In this document: piece by piece, positions 16,002-24,256 of the stretch | How positions within the stretch are numbered: the stretch's first letter is position 1 | Layout: the number at the start of each line of letters is the position of its first letter | Assembly (NCBI GenBank): GCA_017467275.1 | Contig: JAFTSN010000009.1 | Coordinates: 1-54,577, forward strand | Reading direction: 5' to 3' | Length of the DNA: 54,577 nucleotides | Source: Clostridia bacterium | GTDB taxonomy: Bacteria; Bacillota; Clostridia; Christensenellales; Borkfalkiaceae | The notes under the pieces: model-generated | What the model saw: the letters and a program-made list of their open reading frames with translations, nothing else | The model's database searches: none | What the model was told of the DNA's origin: nothing | Made by a program: the position numbers and the translations under genes

Positions 16002-16902
16002 GATTCAAAACGAAAAATACGAAGCGGAGTTCCTGTCCGAATACGGCGGGAACTGCGTTCGCCTATTTCACAAACCGACGGGAACGGAGCTTCTTCGCTC
16101 TCCCGCCGATTTGTGCGTTATGCAAGAAACACCGCTTTTGTACGGGACGCCGCTTTTGGTGCCTCCCAATCGGATCAGCGGCGGGAAATTTGTCTTTAAA
16201 GGGCGGGAGTATGTCCTTCCTTTAAACGAGCCAGAGCATAACAATCATTGCCATGGCGAGCTCTACCGTTCAACGGCAGAGGTGGCGACGCAAAAGGAAG
16301 ACGAGATCGTTTTCCGATTCTTCTCGGATAAAACTTATTTAGGCTTTCCGCATAAAGTGGAGCTGCTCGTTCGCTTTAAGCTGGACGACGAGGGAATGTC
16401 CAAGGATGTGACCGTGAGGAATCTCGGAAAAGAAAGTATGCCGTTTGCCGTTGCGTTTCACACGACGTTCAACCTTGTGTTCAACGGCGGCGAGCCGAAT
16501 GAATATGTGCTGAAAATGCCTGTTATGCGGGAGTTTTTGCGGGAGATGACCCACTACATTCCCACAGGAGAAACGGACGAGAATTTTGAGGAGAAAAAAG
16601 CGCTCAACGAGGGAACGTATAAGCCCGCCGAGCATTTTATAACGAAATTCACCGAGCTGCAAGGCGAAAGCGCCGAAATTATCCACCTGCCGACGGGAAG
16701 AAAAATCGTCTATTGGGCGGATCCGCTCTATAAATTCCGTCATATTTTTAACGGTGGGAGTAAGGAGTTTATCTGTGTAGAGCCGCAGACTTGCAGAATC
16801 GACGCGTTAAACGTCTGGGGAGATATTCCCGAATCGGGCGTTTTGGAAATTGCAGGGGGCTCGGCTTTGACGTTGAAGAGTAAAATTTGCCTGAAAGGCT
16901 AA
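15988..16902 (+). CDS. Aldose 1-epimerase family protein (mutarotase)
   Basis: 304 residues, cytosolic. Interconverts alpha and beta anomers of sugars released by the glycosidases. Motifs: PLLYGTPLLVPPNRISGGKF near residues 48-67, NNHCHGEL (His residues of the active site region) near 90, HTTFNLVF around 155, and a C-terminal EPQTCRIDALN where the family has its catalytic glutamate region. The length fits the family (~300-340). It overlaps the DUF5107 gene by 14 bp, so the two are translationally coupled. The specific sugar cannot be read from the sequence. Confidence 0.88.
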   Translation: MKFLKIQNEKYEAEFLSEYGGNCVRLFHKPTGTELLRSPADLCVMQETPLLYGTPLLVPPNRISGGKFVFKGREYVLPLNEPEHNNHCHGELYRSTAEVATQKEDEIVFRFFSDKTYLGFPHKVELLVRFKLDDEGMSKDVTVRNLGKESMPFAVAFHTTFNLVFNGGEPNEYVLKMPVMREFLREMTHYIPTGETDENFEEKKALNEGTYKPAEHFITKFTELQGESAEIIHLPTGRKIVYWADPLYKFRHIFNGGSKEFICVEPQTCRIDALNVWGDIPESGVLEIAGGSALTLKSKICLKG

Positions 16903-16921
16903 AGCAAAAAAAGAAAAACGG

Positions 16922-16941
16922 AAAAGGGCACGTGCCCTTTT
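16922..16941. terminator. Perfect palindrome, probable terminator after the epimerase gene
   Basis: AAAAGGGCACGTGCCCTTTT is a perfect 20-bp palindrome 20 bases after the stop codon. The transcript would fold with an 8-bp stem and ACGT loop ending in U4. It could act in both directions or be a protein site instead. Confidence 0.6.
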
Positions 16942-16962
16942 AGTGTAACTTACATTACACTA
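16941..16962. promoter_or_regulatory. Operator-like dyad ahead of the surface/ABC gene run
   Basis: TAGTGTAA (16941-16948), 6-bp centre, TTACACTA (16955-16962): perfect 8-bp arms, 38 bp before the ATG at 17000. Size and symmetry fit a homodimeric repressor or activator site. No clear -35/-10 pair could be set around it. Confidence 0.55.
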
Positions 16963-16999
16963 AAAAAACAATTACTCGGAGGAAAGGAGGAAATTCGAG

Positions 17000-18178
17000 A
17001 TGAAAACAACTTGGCGAAAAATACTGTCTCTTATAATGGCGGTGGGGATGGCGTTTGCGATCTCGGGCTGTAAGGAGGAGAAGAAGAAATCCTACACGGT
17101 CAGTTTCGACTGTAACGGCGGCAGATCCAAGATCAGTGATGTTTACGTGGAGGGCGAGCTCTTTAGCCCCACGCCTCCTTCCGCGACGGCAAAGCTCACG
17201 GGCTACACTTTCACGGGCTGGTATTACGACGAGGCTTGTACCAAGCCCTATGATTACATGAATCCGCAGATCAGCTCGGATATCACACTCTATGCGGGCT
17301 GGAGTAATTTACATAAAATCAATTTCTACACGGATACGGGCGAAAAAATCCCCTCGATCGACGTGGCGTACGGCGAGACCGTTCAAGTCTCCGCGTTGCC
17401 CAAGCCCGAATCACGCGTTCTCGGTGGCAAGACCTATGAGTTCGGCTATTGGCGCAACATCAACACGGGCGAGCGCATTGATGGCGAGCTGACCATGTCG
17501 TCCATGGATATTAACTTATATGCTATCTACGACACGGGGCTTGCCGCTTCTTATGCAGTGGCAGGGAACGGCGATTGGGTTGCGGCGCAGGCAAACGCGC
17601 TCACGTGGGTGGATGGCGAAAGTCTCTCGGGCTACGGCTCTATCGAGGTGGATATGACGATTATGTCTGGCGTGGGCTGGGCGGGGATCGCGTTCCAAAT
17701 GACGGACGAAGCTAAAAACTACGATACACCGTTCTCGCAGTCGGATGTCAATCACTATGCGTTCGTGCTTCTTTCGGGCAACAATGCGGGTGCAACACAG
17801 ATCGTCAAGCGCGACGCAGGCGGCTACATCTCCTGTTCCACGGGCTGGGGCTTGACGGGTTCCGCACTTAAAAACACCAATTACGCAAAGAAATACAACG
17901 CGTATAAAATCAGCGGCGAAGAGACCTTCCGTTTGAAGATAGAGGTGCTGGAGGGCAGAGTCAACGGTTTCGTTTGGGACGAGATCAATGAAGAATACGA
18001 GCTTGTCTGTTTCGCGACGACAGACCGTCAGGGTTCGACTGGCGTTCCCAATCAAGCCCCCACGAATTACGAGGAGAGATTAGGCAACACCACCGTCGGG
18101 CTTATCTCTCAATCCGCGGGCGTACGCTTCAAGAATTTTAAGGTCACTCCCGCTCCTACAGGCGAAGCGAGCGTATAA
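17000..18178 (+). CDS. InlB-repeat surface lipoprotein with concanavalin-like C-terminal domain
   Basis: 392 residues. Lipoprotein signal with lipobox ISGC (Cys24). Residues ~33-95 and ~97-170 are InlB-type B repeats (YTVSFDCNGGRSKISDVYVE...LTGYTFTGWYYDEACTKPYD...ITLYAGW; then HKINFYTDTGEKIPSIDVAYG). Residues ~175-385 look like a laminin-G/concanavalin-type carbohydrate-binding sandwich (GYGSIEVDMTIMSGVGWAG ... VGLISQSAGVRFKNFKVTP). Start supported by a double GGAGG. It is the first gene of a tightly spaced run (15 bp to the GH43-like gene) and probably helps to hold the polysaccharide at the cell surface. Confidence 0.8.
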   Translation: MKTTWRKILSLIMAVGMAFAISGCKEEKKKSYTVSFDCNGGRSKISDVYVEGELFSPTPPSATAKLTGYTFTGWYYDEACTKPYDYMNPQISSDITLYAGWSNLHKINFYTDTGEKIPSIDVAYGETVQVSALPKPESRVLGGKTYEFGYWRNINTGERIDGELTMSSMDINLYAIYDTGLAASYAVAGNGDWVAAQANALTWVDGESLSGYGSIEVDMTIMSGVGWAGIAFQMTDEAKNYDTPFSQSDVNHYAFVLLSGNNAGATQIVKRDAGGYISCSTGWGLTGSALKNTNYAKKYNAYKISGEETFRLKIEVLEGRVNGFVWDEINEEYELVCFATTDRQGSTGVPNQAPTNYEERLGNTTVGLISQSAGVRFKNFKVTPAPTGEASV

Positions 18179-18193
18179 ACGGGGGACGGGATT

Positions 18194-20803
18194 ATGAAAA
18201 AAAGAATAACCGCCCTCGCGGCTTGCGCGCTTATTTCATTCGGTGCGTTTGCGGGCTGTAAAGAGGAGGGCGCGACGTATAACCGCGGGGTAAGGGCGGC
18301 GGTCGATAAAAACGAGATAACCTACACGCTTGCCTCCGAGGACTACGAAACCTATTATAATTTCATTGAGCATTTCGACGGCGACGGCGACGTTTACGAG
18401 GTGGGCGATCCCTACGTGTTCCGTCACGACGGAAAATACTATCTCTACACTTCCTTAAACGGCAATAAGAGGTTCTCAGGCAAGATTCCTTGTTGGGTCA
18501 GTGAAAACCTTGTCGATTGGGATTGGGCAGGCTGGGCTTACGGCGGCGAACGCACGGGCACGGAAAACGACGAGAATTTCGAGACGTATATCGCGTTTGC
18601 GCCAGAGGTCGTGTATTATCAAGGCTGGTTTTGGATGTGTGAATCCCGCCGTGGTAACGGACATTACTTCTTTAGAAGTAAGAATCCCAACGGTCCCTTT
18701 GAGCTGGTCACGGATAATCTCTTGCAGAACATCGACGGCTCCTTTTATCTCGCGAACGACGGACAGCTCTATTTCATGTCCGCGCTTGTGACGGGCATCG
18801 GCTATATGAAAGTGAATATCGAGGAGAACGAGGACGGCTCGGCGAAGCTCACGCTCGATAAACCGACGATCGTTCCCGAGGCAACCTTGAGCAACATGTG
18901 GACGGAGGGGCCCGGATACTTCAGCCGCAACGGCTATAATTATCTGACTTTCACAGGCAACCACGTGGACAGTGCAGGCTATCGCGTTGGGTATGCCTAC
19001 ACGACGTCTGATTTCCTTTACGAGGGCTTAAATACCCACTACAACAACGTGACCCTCGTATCCAACGGTGAAGACACCGATCCCATCTATATCGGCTATA
19101 ATGGGAATCTCTCCAGTGCCGAGGTACAGTTCTCTAATTATCGCGGTACAGGGCACAGCTCTAACGTTGTGGGGCCCAATCTCGACAGTATCTACACGGC
19201 TTACCACACGGCACGCCGAATCAACTACAACAATTTGCAGGAGGGGAGCCAAAGAAAGTATAATGTGACCCGCTATTATACGAATGGCGGTTACGTCATG
19301 GCAGATTCCCTCGCGAATTTCAACGTTGCCAAGCCTGCGCTTCCCGATTATACGGGCGGGGCAGACGCATTGAAAGAGGAAAACGGCGTTCTTCTCAGCG
19401 AAAAGGCAACGGGTGCCATCTACACGGCGGAGCTTAATTTTGTCCCCGCGGACGGCAAAGCGGATATCTACGTCGGCTATACAGACAAGGATAACTACAC
19501 GAAAATAACCTTAGCGTCCAATCGGATTAGCGTCGTAAAAACGACTTCGGGCAAGGCGAGCGTCATCGGCGGCGCGTCGGTCGTCACGGGGAGCAATGCT
19601 GAAGCCGTGCACACCGTCAAAGTGGTAAACGGCGCCTACGGTTCGGAAGTTTATTTCGACAATATGCTCAAGCTTGAAAGCGATCACAGCTTGGGTGGCG
19701 GCAAGGTTGGTTACGGCTCGAATACGACGCCCTCCGCGACGGAGTTTACAAACGACGCGTTCGGCACCTCTGATTTCGAGGCAATCAAAAACCTCACGGG
19801 CAGCTTCCCTGCATATGCGTATGCGAAAGGACAAAACAGGGGCTGGTCGATCAAGGGTGCGAAAGCGAGCGAGTCGGGAATCCGTCAAGGCGAGCCCGAA
19901 AAGACAAAATTGACCGAGGACGGCTATGCCGTCGAGCTTGCGGCAGGCGATTGGGTGAAATATAACGTCAACGCGCCCGAGCAGGGCTGGTATGACTTGA
20001 GCGGTCTTATCTCCAAGGAAAGTCAGGGCGCGATTTTAGAAGTCGTGATCGACAACGAGAAAATTTACCGTCTCGATATCGATAAGACGAGCTTTGGCGA
20101 CGCTGAATATATGGAAATGTCGCTCGGTAGATTTTTCATCGACGAGGGCATGCACACCATGAAAATCCGCGTGTTCTCGGGCAAGCTGTCGGTCAAGCAG
20201 TTCTCGACCGAGCGTTATGCGCAAGAGATCGGAGCGGTGGAGGAGAGCTTTACCCAAAAACCCGAGGATCTCAAAACGCTGATCGGATATGCCTATTATC
20301 AGGAAAAAGGCATGGTCGTGAACGAATATATCGAAAAGACGATGGCGTATTGGGGTAATCGCGGCATGACCGATTACGAGTTTGAAGTAGACGTGAATTT
20401 GCCGCCCCGCACGATCATGAACGGAAGCTTTGGCGGCGGGATATTGTTCAGAACGAAAAATTTCCATCATGCGTCGAATGCGAAAGTGCCCGCCAATCCC
20501 TATGGCTGGCAGGGTTATTTCCTCTATGTGTCCAACACGGGCGTGATGCTGTATAAGTGTAATTTTAGTCAGAAGCAGATCGGGGCTTACGATTTGGAGG
20601 GTACGGAAACTTTCTTCGGGAATGGGGAAAAGTCGGTCCGCATCGGCGTGAGGGCATATCACAGCGAAATAACGATCTCCATCAACGGCGAGCAAGTGAT
20701 TTCCTTTGTGGACGTTGAACAGCCGTTCACGTCGGGATATATCGGCTTCTATGGATCGGGCAGTGAAATGATTTGCTCGAACTTCAAATTTAAGGAAATT
20801 TAA
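18194..20803 (+). CDS. Surface lipoprotein glycosidase, GH43-like, with carbohydrate-binding domains
   Basis: 869 residues. Lipobox FAGC (Cys22). Residues ~60-395 carry the five-bladed propeller signature of glycoside hydrolase family 43: Asp72 in EVGDPYVFRHDGKYYLY (general base), ALVTG/IDGSFYLANDG in the middle (pKa-modulating Asp), Glu in NMWTEGPGYFSRNGYNYL (general acid) and His in GTGHSSNVVGP. Residues ~540-670 resemble a CBM6/35-type module (YAVELAAGDWVKYNVNAPEQGWYD) and ~690-869 a laminin-G-like module. GH43 enzymes remove or cut arabinose/xylose chains. It stands just before the ABC importer genes, so its products are presumably imported. The exact substrate is not determinable here. 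Confidence 0.8.
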   Translation: MKKRITALAACALISFGAFAGCKEEGATYNRGVRAAVDKNEITYTLASEDYETYYNFIEHFDGDGDVYEVGDPYVFRHDGKYYLYTSLNGNKRFSGKIPCWVSENLVDWDWAGWAYGGERTGTENDENFETYIAFAPEVVYYQGWFWMCESRRGNGHYFFRSKNPNGPFELVTDNLLQNIDGSFYLANDGQLYFMSALVTGIGYMKVNIEENEDGSAKLTLDKPTIVPEATLSNMWTEGPGYFSRNGYNYLTFTGNHVDSAGYRVGYAYTTSDFLYEGLNTHYNNVTLVSNGEDTDPIYIGYNGNLSSAEVQFSNYRGTGHSSNVVGPNLDSIYTAYHTARRINYNNLQEGSQRKYNVTRYYTNGGYVMADSLANFNVAKPALPDYTGGADALKEENGVLLSEKATGAIYTAELNFVPADGKADIYVGYTDKDNYTKITLASNRISVVKTTSGKASVIGGASVVTGSNAEAVHTVKVVNGAYGSEVYFDNMLKLESDHSLGGGKVGYGSNTTPSATEFTNDAFGTSDFEAIKNLTGSFPAYAYAKGQNRGWSIKGAKASESGIRQGEPEKTKLTEDGYAVELAAGDWVKYNVNAPEQGWYDLSGLISKESQGAILEVVIDNEKIYRLDIDKTSFGDAEYMEMSLGRFFIDEGMHTMKIRVFSGKLSVKQFSTERYAQEIGAVEESFTQKPEDLKTLIGYAYYQEKGMVVNEYIEKTMAYWGNRGMTDYEFEVDVNLPPRTIMNGSFGGGILFRTKNFHHASNAKVPANPYGWQGYFLYVSNTGVMLYKCNFSQKQIGAYDLEGTETFFGNGEKSVRIGVRAYHSEITISINGEQVISFVDVEQPFTSGYIGFYGSGSEMICSNFKFKEI

Positions 20804-20815
20804 GGAGGAATTCTT

Positions 20816-22261
20816 ATGAAAAAATTTATTTCTTTTCTGATGAGCGCGCTTCTTCTCGCGGGCATGGCTTTCGGGCTTTCAGGCTGCGGCAAGGACAACA
20901 GCTACAACGGTTACGTTGATGAGGACGGCGTCGCGCACGTCGTGTTCATGGGGCGTGACGTGGAGACGGAGAAAGCGAACTATCAACGCGTGGTCGATAA
21001 GTTCAACGCTTCGCAAAAGAAGATTAAGGTGCGCCTCGAGTGGTTCACAAACAGTCAAGGCTATAACACCATGCTCGACGGTTTGGGTAAAAACCTGCCC
21101 GACTGCTTAATGCTCTCCAACGCTATGTTCCTTCGCTACGTTTCCGCGGGCAAACTCTACGACTATAAAGACCGCGTCACGCAGGACGATCTGGATTGCT
21201 TATACGAGCAAGGCTATTCCGCTTATTGCTATGATCCCGAAACGCATGCTTTGGGGCTTGGCGAAAATGCGGGGCTCTACGGCTTGCCTAAGGACATGGG
21301 GCCTATCGCCATGTGCTATAATGCAAAGCTTTTGACGGAAAAGGTCAATGCTTATAATGCGACGGCGGCGGAAGCGGACAAGATCGACTATGCGCGCGTG
21401 ACCGATCCGAAGAACCCCATGAAGTTCTCGGAATTCCTCGCGCTCGGTAAAAAATTACAGCCTTTGATGGGTAAGGATTACTACGTCTGCTCGGGCTACG
21501 ATCTCCAATCCGCAGTCTATTCCAATAATGCGAACTTCTACACGGGTGACACCGCGACGACGGCGAGCGTGAATACGGATAACTTTATCGGCGCAATTGA
21601 GTTTATGCAGGATCTCTATAAGTATAATATCGTTCCCAATGCGGGCACGATCTCCTCGGGGGCGGCGGAACTCTTCACGAGCGGCTATTCCATCTTCTTC
21701 TATGCGGGACCTTGGCAGACCAAGGATTTCTGGGCGGCGATCGGCGATTCCTTCACTTGGGATCTCGTGCCCATGCTCTGCGGCGATGCAGAGGGCTCGG
21801 TTTCGACCTGCTACATGGGCGGTATGGCGCTCTGCGCTTCGGCGAACTCCGCGGTTAAAGATTATGCGGTCGAGTTCTTGAAATACGTTGCGCTCGATAT
21901 GGATGCACAGCGTTCGCTCTATTCCAACGGCCAGTGTATTCCCAACCTTGTGGACCTTGCCGACGAGTATGCGAATAACTCCGAAAATCTTCTTTCCCGT
22001 CCCGAGCCCGCCAACAGAGGCGTTTGGTTGGACTGCATCAACGGCTCTTCCGAAACGGATAAGGTCAGCGGCAGATACCGTGCCGAGGCGAACACGTATA
22101 ACGAGAACTGGTACTCCTTCCTCACAAGTTATATGTCGGAAGGGGATCACGGATCTTTCTGGGGTAGCAACGGGAAGTTTGCGAACGTTAGAGAGGCACT
22201 CACCGCATATAACGCTCAGCTTCAACAGGATTTGGATGAAGCGAGAAGCTATTTAGACTAA
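20816..22261 (+). CDS. ABC importer sugar-binding lipoprotein (family 1)
   Basis: 481 residues. Lipobox LSGC (Cys24) and the fold pattern of extracellular solute-binding family 1: VVDKFNASQKKIKVRLEWF, NLPDCLMLSNAMFLRYVSAGKLYDY, GLYGLPKDMGPIAMCYNAKLL, AELFTSGYSIFFYAGPWQTKDF, MGGMALCASANSAVKDYAVEFLKYV. Captures oligosaccharides outside the membrane for the two permeases encoded next. A strong hairpin (22271-22303) separates it from the permease gene, a common arrangement that keeps binding protein in excess. Confidence 0.93.
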   Translation: MKKFISFLMSALLLAGMAFGLSGCGKDNSYNGYVDEDGVAHVVFMGRDVETEKANYQRVVDKFNASQKKIKVRLEWFTNSQGYNTMLDGLGKNLPDCLMLSNAMFLRYVSAGKLYDYKDRVTQDDLDCLYEQGYSAYCYDPETHALGLGENAGLYGLPKDMGPIAMCYNAKLLTEKVNAYNATAAEADKIDYARVTDPKNPMKFSEFLALGKKLQPLMGKDYYVCSGYDLQSAVYSNNANFYTGDTATTASVNTDNFIGAIEFMQDLYKYNIVPNAGTISSGAAELFTSGYSIFFYAGPWQTKDFWAAIGDSFTWDLVPMLCGDAEGSVSTCYMGGMALCASANSAVKDYAVEFLKYVALDMDAQRSLYSNGQCIPNLVDLADEYANNSENLLSRPEPANRGVWLDCINGSSETDKVSGRYRAEANTYNENWYSFLTSYMSEGDHGSFWGSNGKFANVREALTAYNAQLQQDLDEARSYLD

Positions 22262-22270
22262 TCGATACCC

Positions 22271-22303
22271 GCCGCGCTCGTGCCGTCTGGTTACGGGCGC
22301 GGC
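22271..22303 (+). promoter_or_regulatory. Intercistronic hairpin between binding-protein and permease genes
   Basis: GCCGCGCTCGT (22271-22281) pairs with ACGGGCGCGGC (22293-22303), 11 bp with one G-U, loop 11 nt, no T-run. It begins 9 bases after the stop codon. Probably an mRNA-stabilising or partially terminating element. Confidence 0.7.
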
Positions 22304-22318
22304 AAAAAGGGGTTAAAA

Positions 22319-23242
22319 ATGGAAAAAAGCATTAAAAAACAAAAATTGAGTCCGCTTAAACGGCGCGAGCATCTGATCGCAATGGGATTTATCTCCTTTA
22401 AATACGTGGGATTTATTCTGTTCGTCTTTTTGCCCGTGTTGTTCAGCATACTCTATAGCTTTGCAAACTATAACGCGGCGTATGAGACCGAGCCTTTTTT
22501 ATCGATCTTCGCCGACCGTTTCTCGGGCTTCGAGACCTATAAAATGCTCTTTAATTCCCGTTATGCGGACGAGTTCAAACAGGCGATTTTAAACAATCTC
22601 TTCCTTTTGTTGAGCGTCCCTATGGGGATTTTGCTCGGTATTTTGATCGCGGCAATTTTGTCCCGTCCGAATATCAAGGGCTCGAATACTTTCCGTCTGT
22701 TGATTTATATGCCCGTCGTGGCTTCGGCTGTCGCCATGAACGTTATTTGGCGGTATATGTTCGATAACCAATACGGACTTATTAACAAGGTTTTGGGCGT
22801 GGAGCTTTTGTGGCTTTCGGACGACACGCTCGTCAAGATCGCCATCGTAATCAAAAACTCATGGGGCGCAATCGGGCGTACGATGATCCTCTGCCTTGCG
22901 GCAATGTATGCCGTCGACGACAGCTACTACGAAGCGGCGCGTTTGGACGGCGCGGGGGAAATGATCAAGTTCTTTAAGATCACGTTGCCCCTGATCACGC
23001 CCACGCTCTTTTATCTGTTTATCACAGGCGTGATCAATAATTTGCAGATCTACACTGACTCTCTTATTTTTGCTTCGGGCGATAAAGGCGCGAGAACGGT
23101 CGTCTACTTTATCTGGCAGTACGGTATCCGCAATTCGCTCTACGGTTTTGCCGCGGCGGCGAGTACCTTGCTTACGATCACAATCATGGCAATCACGATC
23201 GTGCAGTTCCGATTCTCTAACCGTTGGGTGTTCGAGGGGTGA
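22319..23242 (+). CDS. ABC sugar permease, MalF/UgpA type
   Basis: 307 residues from the ATG at 22319 (AGGGG 7 bases upstream); the open frame begins at 22280 but overlaps the hairpin. Six hydrophobic segments (first: YVGFILFVFLPVLFSILYSF). The EAA loop that docks the ATPase reads YYEAARLDGAGEMIKFFKITLP, near residues 201-222. Partner of the next permease. The stop overlaps the ribosome binding site of the next gene. Confidence 0.92.
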   Translation: MEKSIKKQKLSPLKRREHLIAMGFISFKYVGFILFVFLPVLFSILYSFANYNAAYETEPFLSIFADRFSGFETYKMLFNSRYADEFKQAILNNLFLLLSVPMGILLGILIAAILSRPNIKGSNTFRLLIYMPVVASAVAMNVIWRYMFDNQYGLINKVLGVELLWLSDDTLVKIAIVIKNSWGAIGRTMILCLAAMYAVDDSYYEAARLDGAGEMIKFFKITLPLITPTLFYLFITGVINNLQIYTDSLIFASGDKGARTVVYFIWQYGIRNSLYGFAAAASTLLTITIMAITIVQFRFSNRWVFEG

Positions 23243-23246
23243 CGTT

Positions 23247-24242
23247 ATGACAAAATCAGTTATTTTTATTCTGTGTTTCTTTGTTGTCGTTGCCTTGTTG
23301 ATTGCACTTGGCTTCGTTCTGTCTAAGCTCTCTGAACGGCTTTCAAAAAAGAGTCTTTCGACCGCACTTTCCACGGGTGAGGAGCGGATCGTGAAAATCG
23401 CGAAAGGGTATTGTAAATACGGCGGCTACACCCTCTCCTACGGTGTGCTCGTTTTGATCTGTTTCACTTGCTTGTTCCCGTTTTTCTGGATGATTACCTC
23501 GTCTTTAAAAACGCCTGCGGAAACGAGCAATCCCGTGGAGCTTATCATATTCCCTTCCATACCGAAATTTGATAATTACGCTCGCGCATGGGAACGTCTC
23601 GACGTCATGAGGAGTTTTGGAAACACCATGATTATCGAGGTGGCGACAATTCCCGTCTGCGTATTTATGTCCTCGATGGAGGCGTTCGCGTTCTCCAAAA
23701 TGTATATGAAGCATAAGACGGTGCATCTTTTAACCCTCTTAAGCGGGTTGATGATTCCTTACGTTTCCGTCGTGTTGCCCTTATATCGGGTGTATTATTC
23801 GCTCGGCTTTATCAACACCTTCCTGCCGTTGATTCTGCCCAATCTTTTCGGCTCGGTTGCGCAGATGTTCTTCTACATACAGTATCAAAAGGGGATTCCC
23901 GACGCTATGTTCGAGTCAGGCAAGATCGACGGAGCGGGCTATTTCCAGCAGTTCATTCACTTGATGCTGCCCATGATGGGTCCCGCAATTGCGGCGCAGG
24001 TTGTGTTCATGTTTATCGGTAATTGGAACGACTTCTTTGCACCCAGCTTATATCTGACGAGTGAAAACGTTCTGACTTTACAACTCAAACTCAAAGCCCT
24101 TGCCGACGGCAATAAAAACGATTTGCCTTATCTGTTTGCAGGCGCGACGATCACGTGTATTCCGCTGTTCATTATTTATTTCACTTTCCAGAAATATTTC
24201 GTCGGCGGGCTCGCGATCACAGGCACGGGCGTTAAGGGTTAA
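23247..24242 (+). CDS. ABC sugar permease, MalG/UgpE type
   Basis: 331 residues from the ATG at 23247, 4 bp after the previous stop, with GAGGGGTGA as ribosome binding site; the longer frame from 23070 is a shadow inside the previous gene. Six hydrophobic segments after an N-terminal anchor that is longer than usual, EAA loop AMFESGKIDGAGYFQQFIHL, and the family-typical C-terminus (KYFVGGLAITGTGVKG). No ABC ATPase gene is in the window, so the importer must use a shared ATPase (MsiK/UgpC-like) encoded elsewhere. Confidence 0.92.
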   Translation: MTKSVIFILCFFVVVALLIALGFVLSKLSERLSKKSLSTALSTGEERIVKIAKGYCKYGGYTLSYGVLVLICFTCLFPFFWMITSSLKTPAETSNPVELIIFPSIPKFDNYARAWERLDVMRSFGNTMIIEVATIPVCVFMSSMEAFAFSKMYMKHKTVHLLTLLSGLMIPYVSVVLPLYRVYYSLGFINTFLPLILPNLFGSVAQMFFYIQYQKGIPDAMFESGKIDGAGYFQQFIHLMLPMMGPAIAAQVVFMFIGNWNDFFAPSLYLTSENVLTLQLKLKALADGNKNDLPYLFAGATITCIPLFIIYFTFQKYFVGGLAITGTGVKG

Positions 24243-24256
24243 AAGGAGAAAAAAGT

